60,000 nt of DNA. It comes from Antedon mediterranea. Its lineage: Eukaryota > Echinodermata > Crinoidea > Comatulida > Antedonidae. Every line of letters starts with the position of its first letter. The stretch's first letter is position 1. The notes beneath the pieces were generated by a model. The model searched no databases. It saw nothing but the letters and a program-made list of their open reading frames with translations, and had not been told where the DNA came from. The DNA lies in contig NC_092676.1 in the NCBI RefSeq assembly GCF_964355755.1, positions 9,594,288 to 9,654,287 of the forward strand. The letters are read 5' to 3'. This document shows, piece by piece, positions 27,730 to 39,010 of this stretch. The position numbers and the translations under genes were made by a program.

Positions 27730-28904
27730 GGTCAGTCTAATTATCGAAAACAACCGAAAACAACCATAAACAACTAAAAACAACCGAAAACAAACCGAAA
27801 ACTAACCAAAAACAAAATAAAATAATCTAAATACCGAAAACAAATTTGTGTAAATTTTTTTTTAATGTAGTCCTCTATTGATGGGTGTTTCTAAAGCTAA
27901 GACCATAACAACTGAGAGAAAACCGCGAGCGCAAAAGCCAAGGAAGACCCTACGAAATGGTAGTGTGCACAAAATACAACTAAAGATCGTACAATCAATC
28001 AATGATATCGCATTACTTACTGTACAGAATCTATAAAAATATTCTAATTTTAATCTTTCGATTTTTGATCCAGAAACCAACGCATTTACTCCTCACAATA
28101 ATTGTGAATACATTATCCATAGTATAGAAAGTAAATTGACTAAATGTATGATCAATTTAATTAGAGATTTTTAAGAATATTGATAATATTAGGGACTATA
28201 AAGTATACTTATTTTTTTTTTTTTTTTTTTTATTTCATACTCATCCAACAGCGAGTAACCCGCCAATTACAGGATGGATAAACTATTTAATAATTTCACA
28301 AGACAAACATATACACAAGATGCTCTACATAAACAAAGACTTATTATTAAGTCTTTGGGAGTGGAGTTGTAAATTGTCATGAGAAAAAAACCCTGACATG
28401 ACAGGACTTGAACCCAGGACCCTTAGATTGGTAGCCAAGCATCATAACCACCAAGCCACAGCTCCACTCCAAAAATTATAAAATTACCGTAGTCGAGTAC
28501 TGTAAATAACGTTTTTTTCCTTAATCACTTAATCAAGTATTCACTTAAGTGACGAAAACGCAAAGTTAGGTAAAATCATGCTTTGTTTTTTAAAAGACTA
28601 AAAACGAAATGTGTTTAAAGATTTTGTACTGTAAGTAAATGTCTACAGTGTATTTCATTGAATGTGTACGATTTTAATTTGTATTTTGTGCACACTACCA
28701 TTTTGTAGATTCTTCCTTGGCTTTTGGGCGCGCGGTTTTCTCTCCGTATGGTCTTAGCTTTAGAAACACCCATCAATAGGGGGCGACATTAAAAAAAAAA
28801 TTATAAAAATTTGTTTTCGTTATTTAGATTTTTTTATTTAGTTTTCAGTTTGATTTCGGTTGTTTGTGTTTTTTTTTCGGTTGTTTTCGGTAATTAAACT
28901 GACC
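27730..28904. mobile_element. 1.2-kb element with about 250-bp terminal inverted repeats
   Basis: Ends GGTCAGTCTAATTATCGAAA / TTTCGGTAATTAAACTGACC. The outer part of each arm is built of AAAACAACCGA-type repeats. The inner parts share GGTGTTTCTAAAGCTAAGAC and TGGTAGTGTGCACAAAATAC in inverted orientation. Flanks show only an approximate duplication (CTTTTAGA versus CCTTTAGG). No transposase. A SINE has inserted in the middle. Confidence 0.75.
28212..28475 (-). mobile_element. tRNA-derived SINE with poly-A tail, nested
   Basis: On the minus strand the head GGAGCTGTGGCTTGGTGGTT (A-box region) is followed by CCTGGGTTCAAGTCCTG (B box), a body, and a poly-A tail, seen as about 20 T at 28212-28231. 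It lies inside the 1.2-kb TIR element and differs from SINE family A. The pure tail suggests a fairly recent insertion. Confidence 0.8.
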
Positions 28905-29337
28905 CCTTTAGGAGGGTGAATGTCTGTCAAAATGGATTATTTTGTAGACTAAGTTAATTATATAATTCTCTTTTAGTTATAGATGATGGCCTTGATATTT
29001 CTTCAGATTCATTGAATCAGTTTAAGAACAAAGTGTTAAGTTTATTATAATTTTCAAATGCTACCTTTTTAACTTTTTGGCATTTGTTCATGTATTTGTA
29101 TCCATTTTGTTTTTAGCTTTCTGTTATTGGCAAATTTCTTTTGCTGTTGGTTGGGTTTGGAAAAAAAAATCATGTGCTGAAGAACAACGGGCGCACAGGA
29201 AGGTTACTCGTCTCATCTCCTACTACTGTAGGCCTACCACCACATAAAATTATCCGACCATTGACATTTATTATATTAAATGATTACATTTAAACAATGT
29301 TAACATTTCATTTTTATTTTTTTTAATTTTATTTAAT
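28905..29337. other. Intergenic, nothing recognised
   Basis: Short interval between the TIR element and the 5S-derived SINE; no feature seen. Confidence 0.4.
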
Positions 29338-29660
29338 CAAAACCAACAGCGATAATTACCGCCACTAACAGGTTTGATATAAACAAAGCCAGGACTGTTT
29401 AAAGCACCTTGATTGGTCCTAACATTGATCAAGGGCTTCTCTCGTCCAGTGCCCACCTTTACCAGAGGTCTGAGGCAGATACTAGATGCAGGGGCTGCCA
29501 TAAGAGTCAGCAGTGCTGATTTCAAATGCCTAACGGGACCCCAGCTCCGTATACAGCACCCGTTATTCCCAGATGGTCTCCCATCCAAGCTCTAACCAGG
29601 CCCAACGTCGCTTAACTTCGGTGATCTGACGAGAACCGGTGTTTCAACGTGGTAAAGCCG
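29338..29660 (-). mobile_element. 5S rRNA-derived SINE, best-preserved head
   Basis: On the minus strand from about 29660 the sequence is a near full-length 5S rRNA relative. It contains CACCGGTTCTCGTCAGATCA, CCGAAGTTAAGCGACGTTGG and TTGGATGGGAGACCATCTGG, the internal Pol III promoter blocks. It is followed by about 190 bp of unrelated body ending in TTTTGATT. Differences from a functional 5S gene, the fused tail and its isolation argue for a SINE (SINE3-like) or pseudogene. Confidence 0.75.
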
Positions 29661-30991
29661 TATTTCATTAGTATATTATAAACAATTATATTTAATTACA
29701 ATAACCTAATTTTGAAAAGCACACCCTCTCCCCCTCACCTGTAAAAATAAAATAAAGTAAATGAATAATTAGCATAAGAAATACTCATCGTCTAAAAATA
29801 TCCAGACAGTAAAATAAATAATCTACAGTAGGCATACCTAATAAAAAAAGATCAAGAATTATAATGATCATGAAAAGGTATTTAGTTGCCAAAATACAAA
29901 ATAGCGCGATGCAATAATAAAACCCAATTGATTAAAAAAACATGACCGATATGATAAAAATTGCATATCTAGAGTGGCGCGCGCCATAAAAAATTCCAAA
30001 AGTTGGTTTAATTGCAACCAAAATAAAACGTGCATGATCGTCTTATTTGTTGTGCCCGTCTCTGGTCCCGATCGTCCTAAAACCTTGTGAAGTTGTTGGG
30101 CCCGGCCAATAGTCTCCCGCTTTGGGCCCAATCGTCTGTGATCCTGATCGTCTGTTCCCACCTCCCATCCCAAGAGAAAGGCAGGTAGGCCTAGGCGGCA
30201 TGGCAGGTAAGGTGGCCTACAGACAGAGGCCTCTATCTAGGCCTAGGCCCTAAATAGTTAGGTCTAGCCTACTGTATGTAGGCCTACCTAGTACTACTAC
30301 TAGGCCTAGGCCTAGCAATAGTATGCATACCTAGGCTAGGCCTAACTAGCTAGTAGGCCAGCTCTCCTGTGCGTGACAAGGCTAGCGTGATCTGAATAGC
30401 ATACTGCCATGATTCATTGATAAACAATACTACAAAAGCTACACTTAAATTACAATGCCTACTTATTAAAAATATTAAAAATTACCCCTTTTTTCACTGC
30501 TAAAGATTCTTTTGGGCGTTTGTCATAATAAATTCTATATGTTTACCACACCACCAACAACAGCCTTTTCGCGTTATAGCTGAATTTATAGGGGGCGCTA
30601 GTTGTATTTCTCTGTTCTTTGCCAGAGCAGCCATAATGGCTCTGTTCTTTGGGTGTCTCTGTAATGAGCTGTAATATACCGTTGGAACTACACTTTTGAA
30701 ACAGTCGTTGGCCAATATTAATGATAAATCGATTTTATTTTTTGTTACTTTGATTTAAAATACAAATACAAATTTTTTAAAAACGTAATTATTATTTTTT
30801 CTTTTCATCAAAGGAATTGTTTATATTTCTTTTGGTTTATGTATTAAAAATGCACATTTGTCTATTTATCGTCGATCGTTATCGTCCTAGTGTGTGGGCC
30901 TTATGCTGTAAATGTTCAATTAATTGATCATTCCGTTTTCATTTTATTAGTTGGACTCTTGCACAGTTGCTGCCTAATCGTTGTTGTGTAA
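29661..30991. other. Intergenic with TAGGCCTA cluster and repeat fragments
   Basis: Contains the second GGGCCCGATCGTC cluster (30025-30165) and a dense TAGGCCTA/CCTAGG tract (30183-30360). A block at about 30680-30800 (CGATTTTATTTTTTGTTACT and TTAAAAACGTAATTA) recurs at 40650-40770. No gene seen. Confidence 0.45.
30183..30360. repeat. TAGGCCTA-rich simple tract
   Basis: Repeated AGGCCTAGGCCTA/CCTAGGC words in about 180 bp. Smaller clusters lie at 13490-13580, 44640-44740 and 44985-45015. Confidence 0.7.
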
Positions 30992-32037
30992 CAGGGCCGT
31001 AGCCAGGATCTGTCAAGGGGGGGTTCGGACACTAAATATTTGGGCCAGGGGGGGGGGGGCTGATGCGAAGCGAATTTTGTTAAATGACACCCCTAGATGG
31101 CCGGAAAAGACACTCTCGTGCAGCATGCTACCGATGAGCAAAAAGATCGTACTTTTTTCCTCCTTCTCAAACACGTCGATAATTTAAAGGACGATAACTA
31201 TTTGTTGCCGTATGTTAGATGCGCGTGCTCTGTGTGCGGAACCGCCGATTGTTTGATCATTTACTCCGTATTTTGTTTTGCGTTCAAGTTCAATGCGAAC
31301 GTACATCTAGGAGCAGCCCCGAAAAAAGCACACTGGTTGAAGGCAAATGCTATTTGCTAGCTCTATCTATAATATTTATTTACAGCAATTTGTTGAGGAA
31401 TATAAATATGTAAATAGGTGATATTGATACATTTTAGTACGTATCGGCTGGTGGTCTAGAAAAAAATAATCGGATGCCATAATGTGAACTACAGTACTTG
31501 ATACCATAGATATTATAGTGTAAAATATTAATATTCACTATAATCCTCTATGATACATTATACTTCATAGTCACACATAAATACTGATGTACGTCGGAAG
31601 GCTATATACTTTATGCATGCTGCCTGACTGCCAGTGATCTAAACAATTATTATAGGTACGCAGTTGTCTGGCGGTGTCCTTTGTACGAATCGTTCGTGCT
31701 CCAGTTCGCTATGAGACGCGTCAATATCATGTTACATGCAGGGACCAAACATTTATTTTTCAGGTTAAAATCGGCAATTCATTTGCAGCTTTTAGAAATT
31801 TACAGACACGTATCGCTAGTTGACGCTCATACAGAGAAGAAGGTTCACGAACAAGTTTACGAATTTTTCAATTTACAAACAACTTTTTGTACTGTGGGGC
31901 ACGTATTTGGAGGATTTTTGGAGATGAGGGTGAGGTATTGGGCATGTCGGGGATGGGGGTTCGCATTCGGTTAAGGGGGTTCGCTGTAAAGGGGGGGTTC
32001 GCCCGAACCATAAAAACCCCCCCTGGCTACGGGCCTG
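30992..32037. mobile_element. 1.05-kb TIR element with 5-bp TGTAA target duplication
   Basis: Ends CAGGGCCGTAGCCAGG / CTGGCTACGGGCCTG, with TGTAA directly outside both (30987-30991, 32038-32042). G-runs and GGGGGGTTCG words occur near both ends. Internal open frames (31097-31360, 31681-31974) are not recognised as transposase. Superfamily uncertain. Confidence 0.75.
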
Positions 32038-33280
32038 TGTAATATCATTTCGAACCATATTAAAATCATAAAAAGATTCATATTCCTTAACATGTGGCTG
32101 TTATTATACACAATTGAAAGCAAAACCCGTTGAATCTCAAATCATTAGGACTAGAAATTTGGCTTATCAATCAAATAAATACTTTCGTTCAAAATGAAAC
32201 TCCAACCTCTCTAAAAGATTGAACTCAGCGAAAACGGACCGTGTTTTTTGAATTGGGTATGTTGAAACATTTCAATATTCATTTAAAAAAGTACATTAAT
32301 TGTGGTATTGATCAGTGGCTAGAGTAGACTTGCCCCAAGTCTGTATTATCTTTTTTTTTTATTTATTTGTTTTTATTTCGACCGCGATTTTTGTCTGAAA
32401 ATACAGACTTGTGAAACACGTATAGAAATCGATTTGCAGACCGCAAACATACGATAAGAATGACGTAGGTTATCATACCGTATTTGGCTATATGGGGCGG
32501 GCGGTATGTAAATATGGATTTCGAATCAACCAATGATCATTTTGTTTCAAAATGAAAAAGATCGAGTACGTAGGCCTACCAGTGCTTAATGTACGATCGA
32601 GACTGTTGAAATATAAAATAGTAATGCCAAGTTGTTTTGTTTATTAATTGTTTAGTCCTTGGCCTAGGCCTCTTTCGTAGGTCCTACTCAACTCGCACGT
32701 ATGACCTGCCAAATAAAACGCCAATGAAGTAGGCCTACATACCACCGGCACACAACAGGGCTACACCACCACACAGAACAGGACAGGGTCTGGGTGAGAA
32801 TTAAATCAAAATTATCTCCGCGTAATAAATGATCCATTCAATGTTTGATTTGCGGAGAAGCTAGCCTATCATATATCAAGACGAGTTTTCATGTTTCAAA
32901 GATCCCATCAAATGTTTACCAGACTACTAGGCATATAAAATAATTTCTAGCCTTCAGAACTTTCATAAATGTACCCAACAAGTACACATTGTCTAAACGT
33001 AACATAGCGCATGCGCATCATCTTATTTGTTGAGTCTTTGAAATTCTTAAATATGAATATTTAAACCGTGTACGAGAGAGTAGCCAATCGCATGCAGCTG
33101 AAACTAGTCAACCGGATAATCGTATGCACCAAGAATTCTTGGTGTCAAACCACGTGACTTGTGCGTGTTTCCCCAGACGGAGTATCCAAAATCAAGTAGT
33201 ATACGTATGAAACGCCATATGTGCCAAAATATTTATCTTTTAACTAATATTAAGACAAAACTCCGTCTGGAACCCAGACT
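32038..33280. other. Intergenic, repeat-derived flank
   Basis: About 32110-32300 holds one copy of a GGCTTATCAATCAAATAAAT-type unit repeated around the large element. An inverted AGACGGAGT / ACTCCGTCT pair lies at 33174 and 33259. No gene seen. Confidence 0.4.
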
Positions 33281-33285
33281 ATGGC

Positions 33286-33440
33286 TAGAGGCGTAAAAAC
33301 CCTCGGTCAATATCATGTAAAATGCACTGTGGAAGGGTCATTATTAAGACTGGAAAATTGGGCTTATCAACAAATAAATACTTTCGTTCAAAATGTAAAA
33401 TCAAGGCTGAAAAATTGGGCTTATCAACAACAAAATATTT
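33286..33440. repeat. Direct-repeat family flanking the giant element, left side
   Basis: Contains GAGGCGTAAAAACCC, CGGTCAATATCATGTAAAAT and GGCTTATCAACAAATAAATA. The same blocks in the same orientation occur at 39588-39890 on the other side of the 5.67-kb element, where the last unit is tandemly repeated about four times at about 60 bp. Confidence 0.7.
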
Positions 33441-34175
33441 TATTATTAGACGCGATAACATCAAGGATAATCAGTATAATTATTAATATAGCCACTGTTA
33501 CTAGTTATATTCTACATGCTAAAGTAAATAAAAATCCACTAGAAAACAAACAAGTCTGAATGTTATGCTTATTAGCCATGTTATGTTTGTTACTGTAGGC
33601 CTATGATTGTTTGCAATGTCCACATATTATTTCCGTGGGCATATCCATAGTGTATCACTCACAAAAAAGACGTGTGAGGTTCTTTCTTTAGATTTTGAAG
33701 AATGATTTGTGTTACAGGTTGACACATGAGTCAAATGCTCAAGATATCAGCTAATAGACCGGCAGCCCAGAGACAATTGGTTAGATGAGCTAGGAACCAA
33801 TATCTGACTATTTGAGTGTGTTGGGGGTCACTTGAAGTGAATGAAAATGGGAGTCTGCCGGGTACCCCCTGCTGCGTCTAGACCGGGGGGACCCCGAAAC
33901 GTGCTAAAAAATCGGCACAGGTTAGATGAGAGAGATACCACCTAATTTTACCACCATGGGATGCCCATTGGCATCCTTATAACAGTATCACAAACGACAG
34001 ACTTTTTCTCTGCTGCAAAAGGCCCGCCAGACCCCCCGAGGGAGGGCCTAAAATGGGGTTAGCATAGATGAGTGAGGTACCACTCAAAATCAATTCCAAA
34101 CGAACAAGTTGTGTTCATACAATACTAAATGGATAACAACAGACTAATTGTCTGCTGCACCGCAAGTGCCAGACA

Positions 34176-34730
34176 CCCTAAAGTTAGACTAGAGGCCCCC
34201 CTTCCCCCAACTAACCCAGCTTAGATATTGTAGATACCACCAGCAACCAATGTTATATGATTTAGCACATGTAGGCAATACCAAATGACCTATTACAGAC
34301 TATCTGTACACTGCCTTGGCCCTGGCAGACCCCTCTAAAGTTAGACTAGAGACCCCTCTTTCCCCAACTAGCCCAGCTTAGATATTGTAGATACCACCAG
34401 CAACCAATGTTATATATGATTTAGCACATTGTAAGCAATCACCAAATGACCTATTACAAACTATCTGTACACTGCCTTGGCCCTGGCAGACCCCTCTAAA
34501 AGTTCGACTAGAGACTCCATTCCCCCAACTGGCCTAGCTTAGATCTTGAAGATACCACCAGCAACCAATGTTATAATTATGATTTAGCACATTGTAAGCA
34601 ATACCAAATGACCTATAACAGACTATCTGTACACTGCCTTGGCACTGGCAGACCCCTCTAAAGTTTCCCCATTTACCCCAAGTATATAGCTTACCTTAGA
34701 TATTGTAGATACCACCAGCAGCAAAAAAAA
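34176..34730. repeat. About 150-bp tandem repeats in the left arm
   Basis: Three to four copies of a unit with GATACCACCAGCAACCAATG, ACCAAATGACCTATTACAGA and CTGTACACTGCCTTGG. The mirror-image array is at 38460-39010 in the right arm. Confidence 0.85.
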
Positions 34731-34899
34731 AACCACCCAAAACAACATATTTAATTGAATAAAGTTTAACTTTAACCGAACTAACACAAAACAATTGAAA
34801 ATATATCACATCAATGACGATAAAATGACCATTACCATTTTAAAGGGAAAAATAGTTTAAGAGTTTCACTTCAAACTTATATAAGCCAAATATAAACAA

Positions 34900-35080
34900 G
34901 TACGGATTCGAGTAAATTTAGCATTCCTGCTAAGAATTGTGAGGATCTGGAATTCCTTGCCTTTGGATGTCACAGATACATTTGTCTGTAACTCTTGCAA
35001 CCTATTTTAAGAGAAAGCTTAGTAATCACCTTAATCAAATTCAGGATTGTAGTAACTTAATCCAAAGTGATTTGATTAAT
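34900..35080 (+). pseudogene. LINE ORF2 C-terminal remnant in the left arm
   Basis: The plus strand reads RIWNSLPLDVTDTFVCNS followed by CNLF and, past a stop, RKLSNHL-like residues. The (R)xWNSLP..V..S.NLFKRKL pattern is the usual C-terminal end of non-LTR retrotransposon polyproteins. The inverted, more degraded copy is at about 38150-38270. Confidence 0.6.
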
Positions 35081-35254
35081 TAATAGTTGGTAATTTTAAA
35101 TGCTGTATATTATAATCTTAATCCTCTATATATATTTATATATATAAATCCAAAGGCAAATAACTGAAAAAATGACAATGCTGTGGGTATCAGTGGCTGA
35201 ATCTCAATGGAGATACAAACAAAAAGTGAAAAGCTAAATCAAAAGGATAAAGTA

Positions 35255-35316
35255 AAACAGCCAGAAACGTTAGCAGAGCTTTCGGGCAACACTAGCCCTT
35301 CATCATTGCAAGTGAA
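35255..35316 (-). ncRNA. Hammerhead-ribozyme-like motif, left copy (core base altered)
   Basis: On the minus strand: ATGATGA (35306-35300, expected CTGATGA), stem II GGGC/GCCC with a 7-nt loop, GAAA (35283-35280), then the short stem III GC-TCT-GC and TAA. Penelope-like elements are known to carry minimal hammerhead motifs with very short stem III in their terminal repeats. Stem II is perfect here, but the first core base is A rather than C, which should abolish cleavage. Stem I was not verified. Confidence 0.6.
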
Positions 35317-35599
35317 GGATAAGAGCTGGCAAGTGCTGCCTGGGTGGACAGGAATAAAAGAAATACAACAAAAGGAGACAGGGTGGAGTCTGAATAAGAG
35401 TAGAAAACAAAGAAGGTAGCTTGGTAGAGATACAGTATAAACAATTTTGGAATGAAACTAAACATGGCCAACAGCCATAAGTCGCGTGCTAAAACGCATA
35501 GTGATACCGGACCGACAGACAGACCGACAGACCGACCGACCGCCGACATAGTGAACTATAGAGTCGCGTCCACGCGACTAAAAACAGCTTAAATGGTGG

Positions 35600-37430
35600 T
35601 TAATATTGAAACTTAAATTTAGGTAGACAATGGAATAATTTTACCAACCTGGGAGTATGTTTCTAATGTTAAGTACAAAAGGTTTTGTGGTTTTAAGTTG
35701 TAATTCCCAGTGGTTTTCCTTGTCTTTGCAAGTTTTGTCGCTCCATTTGACACATGGAATATTGCAATAACTCTGAAATTTGTTATCGAGTGACCAGATG
35801 AATTAAAATGTTCGGCTACAGGTTGAACAAGCTTTAATGTGTTGATAGCTGATCTGTGTTGTGTCATTCTCATACGGAGAGTGTTTTTTGTTTCTCCGAC
35901 GTACTGTTTGCCACAACACCTACCTATTTCGGTATTCGTGTTCCCGCCCGTAATTTAAGAAACAATAGTATCCTTTGTGTTCCCTTTTGTAGAGTCAATG
36001 TTCTCAAAAGTGGTTACATCAGTAAATTAAGTTTATATTATAATAGTTTAGTCCAGGCCCATCCCCATATTGACATTTTTAATTCCAATCTTTATCTGTT
36101 TCGTCGTAATTTTAGTGTTTCTGAGTTGTTGTAATTGTTTTGTATCTGTTAAACCAAGCTGTAAGTGGCGGATTGTCTTATCCGAAAAATGCGGCCAGTT
36201 TGGTTACTCTTACATTTTTCAGTAGAATCAACCAATGAACAAGTTTTGCAAGATTTGCCGCAAAGGTGACTGCCCAAATTTTGACTGTCATGAGAGTTAA
36301 TTTCACTCTTACATTTGGATCTGACTAATATATCACGAAGGTTGGGAGGTCTACGAAATGCAATAATGGGTGGTTCCGGAAAAACAGTCCTGAGACGTTC
36401 TGTGGACTGTAGAATGGGCATATGTTTCTCAATAAATTAATAGCCCCGTAATGGAGGCAACCTAGGTTGATAGGTTTGTAATTTCTACTCCGGAGATGTC
36501 CGGTTAGTTCTTCGGTACGATTCTGAAAATCTAAATCTGAAGAACAGATACGTCTGATAGGTAATGCTTTACTGTTCGGTATGTTTTTAGTACAATGTTG
36601 GGGATGACAACTGCTAGGGAGCAGGTACATATTTTTATCAGTGGATTTACGGAATAGGTCAGTTTTGAGAGTACCATTTTCTATGGTCACTATAGTGTCC
36701 ACAAAATCAACGCTACTAGTGGATTTGGTAACTGTAAATCTTAGGATCGATGGAGTGTTTTTTTTTACCATCACAGAAACAGATTTTGCCACCTTATCCG
36801 CAATTTCCGGGGTGGGTTCCGTTGTGAGTTTACGATATATAATGAAGCTGTCTTAAGGATTCCTCTTAATAAAATTTGATGTACATAGCAACAGTGGCAG
36901 AACCTTTATCAGCGGGTTTAATGATGATATCATTACGCTGACGCAATTTGGCAATGGCCTGCCTCTCTTGTTTTGAGATTGTCACGTTTATCTGGACTCG
37001 GGACGTAGTTTTGTACATCCTCCTCAATAGCCTGGATAAATGTTTCTAAAGCTGGACAACGATTTTTAGGTGGATTCCAGGAACTTTTTGGTTTAAATTT
37101 GTTAACGTTGCCTTCGTTTTCCGTGGTGCTGCTGTCTGAATCAGCAAAATATTCACGTAATCGTAATCTTCTAGAAAAAGACTCTATATCCAAAGATAGT
37201 TGTTGTGCGCCGACCTGCCTTGGTTTTGGGCAGAATTTAAGTCCTCGGGAAGGAAGTTTTTTCTCTCCTTCGGAAAGTCGACAATTAATTTCAACAACTG
37301 AATCAGAGGTGTTGCTCTGATTCTTGTTATATGTCCCAACGAACCTTCTGCAGGGTTTCCTAAAAGCCCTGAAGTCATCCGAAGGTAGAGTCATTTGTGT
37401 TGAAATGACCAAGTCTGCATGGTAGACCAA
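35600..37430 (-). pseudogene. Defective Penelope-like retroelement (PLE) coding remnants
   Basis: Minus strand, several frames. 37430-36900: N-terminal region with FRAFRKPCRRF, LPSRGLKFCPKP and, near 36935-36905, the motif IIKPADKGSA typical of PLE reverse transcriptase. 36830-36500: end of the RT domain with SVDFVDTIVTIENG and FRKSTDKNMYLLPSSCHPQH. 36421-36150: linker with FPEPPIIAFRRPPNLRD and the Zn-binding-like CGKSCKTC. 35910-35640: GIY-YIG endonuclease remnant with GKQYVGETKNTLRMRM..H. Between the ADKG motif and FVDT most of the RT catalytic core is missing, and frameshifts and a roughly 200-bp unrelated segment (about 35940-36140) interrupt the rest. Confidence 0.85.
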
Positions 37431-37879
37431 ATTTGTGATGTTCCCTTCGGGCCATTACCGTTGATTGTTTACGGCAGTCATTGGCGATAATCCTGAATTT
37501 GTTTTGAAACTAGGATGCAGGAAGTTCTCTTTTCAACTTCTTAGTTCTAGAGTGAATTTCAACGTCAAACTCAGTGAGGATTTTGCGGCAATTGTCAATT
37601 TGGATCTCATTGAGATCTCTAATTTTGTTTAATTTAAATACCTTTTTTAATAGATACAGTACTACATATCTACATAAATAAAGTACATAAAAAAAAATTA
37701 TATATATTTATAATTTTTTTTTTTATATTTTTTTCGATCGAGATACGGTATTGTTCAGTCTATCTGAAGATCGTTTAACGTGAAACACCGTGTAATAGAC
37801 GTCCGTGTTCCATCTACTTTATAAAAATATATATTCGCTCTTGATTCCAATTGAGCACGTTTGCAGCCTCAACGCATCT

Positions 37880-37940
37880 ATATAAGACTTGCACTGATGA
37901 AGGGCTAGTGTTGCGCGAAAGCTCTGCTAACTTTTCTGGC
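37880..37940 (+). ncRNA. Hammerhead-ribozyme-like motif, right copy
   Basis: Plus strand: CTGATGA (37894-37900), stem II GGGC/GCGC with one mismatch, GAAA (37917-37920), GC-TCT-GC stem III and TAA. The conserved core is intact, unlike the left copy, but stem II has a G-G mismatch. It lies in the inner end of the right arm, on the strand opposite to the Penelope-like coding remnants. Confidence 0.65.
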
Positions 37941-38459
37941 TGTTTACTTTATCGTTTTGATTTAGCTTTTCGCTTTTTTTTTGTATCTCCATTGAGATCC
38001 AGCCACTGATACCCACAGCATTGTCATTTTTTCAGTAATTTGCCTTTGGATTTATAAATATATATATATACATATGAATACAGGATTAAGATTATAATAT
38101 ACAGCATTTAAAATTACCCACTATTAATTAATCAAATCACTTAAGATTAAGTTACTACAATCCTGAATTTGATTAGGGTGATTACTAAGCTTTCTCTCAA
38201 AATATGTCCAAGAGTTACAGACGGATGTATCTTTGACATCCAAAGGCAAGGAATGCTAAATTTACCCGAATCCATACTTGTTATATATATTTGGCTTATA
38301 ATATATAAGTTTTAATTGAAACTCTTAAACTATTTTCCCCTTTAGAATGGTAATGGTCATTTTATCGTCATTGATGTGATATATTTTCAATTGTTTTGTG
38401 TTAGTTCGATTAAAGTTAAACTTTATTCAATTAAACATGTTGTTTTGGGTGGTTATTTT

Positions 38460-39010
38460 GTTGCTGCTGGTGGTATCTACAATATCTAAGGTAGGCTATA
38501 TACTTGGGGTAAATGGGGGAACTTTAGAGGGGTCTGCCAGTGCCAAGGCAGTGTACAGATAGTCTGTTATAGGTCATTTTGTATTGCTTACAATGTGCTA
38601 AATCATAATTATAACATTGGTTGCTGGTGGTATCCACAATATCTAAGCTAGGCCAGTTGGGGGAATGGAGTCTCTAGTCGAACATTAGAGGGGTCTGCCA
38701 GGGTCAAGGCAGTGTACAGATAGTTTGTAATAGGTCATTTGGTGATTGCTTACAATGTGCTAAATCATATAACATTGGTTGCTGGTGGTATCTACAACAT
38801 CTAAGCTGGGCTAGTTGGGGAAAGAGGGTCTCTAGTCTAACTTTAGAGGGGTCTGCCAGGGCCAGGGCAGTGTTCAGATAGTCTGTAATAGGTCATTTGG
38901 TATTGCTTACAATGTGCTAAATCATAATAACATTGGTTGCTGGTGGTATCTACAATATCTAAGCTGGGTTAGTTGGGGGAAGGGGGGCCTCTAGTCTAAC
39001 TTTAGGGTGT
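38460..39010. repeat. About 150-bp tandem repeats in the right arm
   Basis: Inverted counterpart of the array at 34176-34730, with CATTGGTTGCTGGTGGTATC and CCAAGGCAGTGTACAGATAG. Small unit-to-unit differences are also mirrored between the arms. Confidence 0.85.

Noticed and set aside
29540-29660. Functional 5S rRNA gene
   Set aside because: Isolated, with substitutions and a fused unrelated tail; related truncated copies at 1618 and 54225 point to a SINE family.
31097-31974. Open frames inside the 1.05-kb TIR element as a transposase
   Set aside because: Short, in different frames, no DDE-type or zinc-finger motif I could recognise.
35500-35560. GACCGACAGACC repeats as a regulatory site
   Set aside because: A simple tandem repeat near the end of the Penelope-like remnant; no regulatory meaning can be supported.
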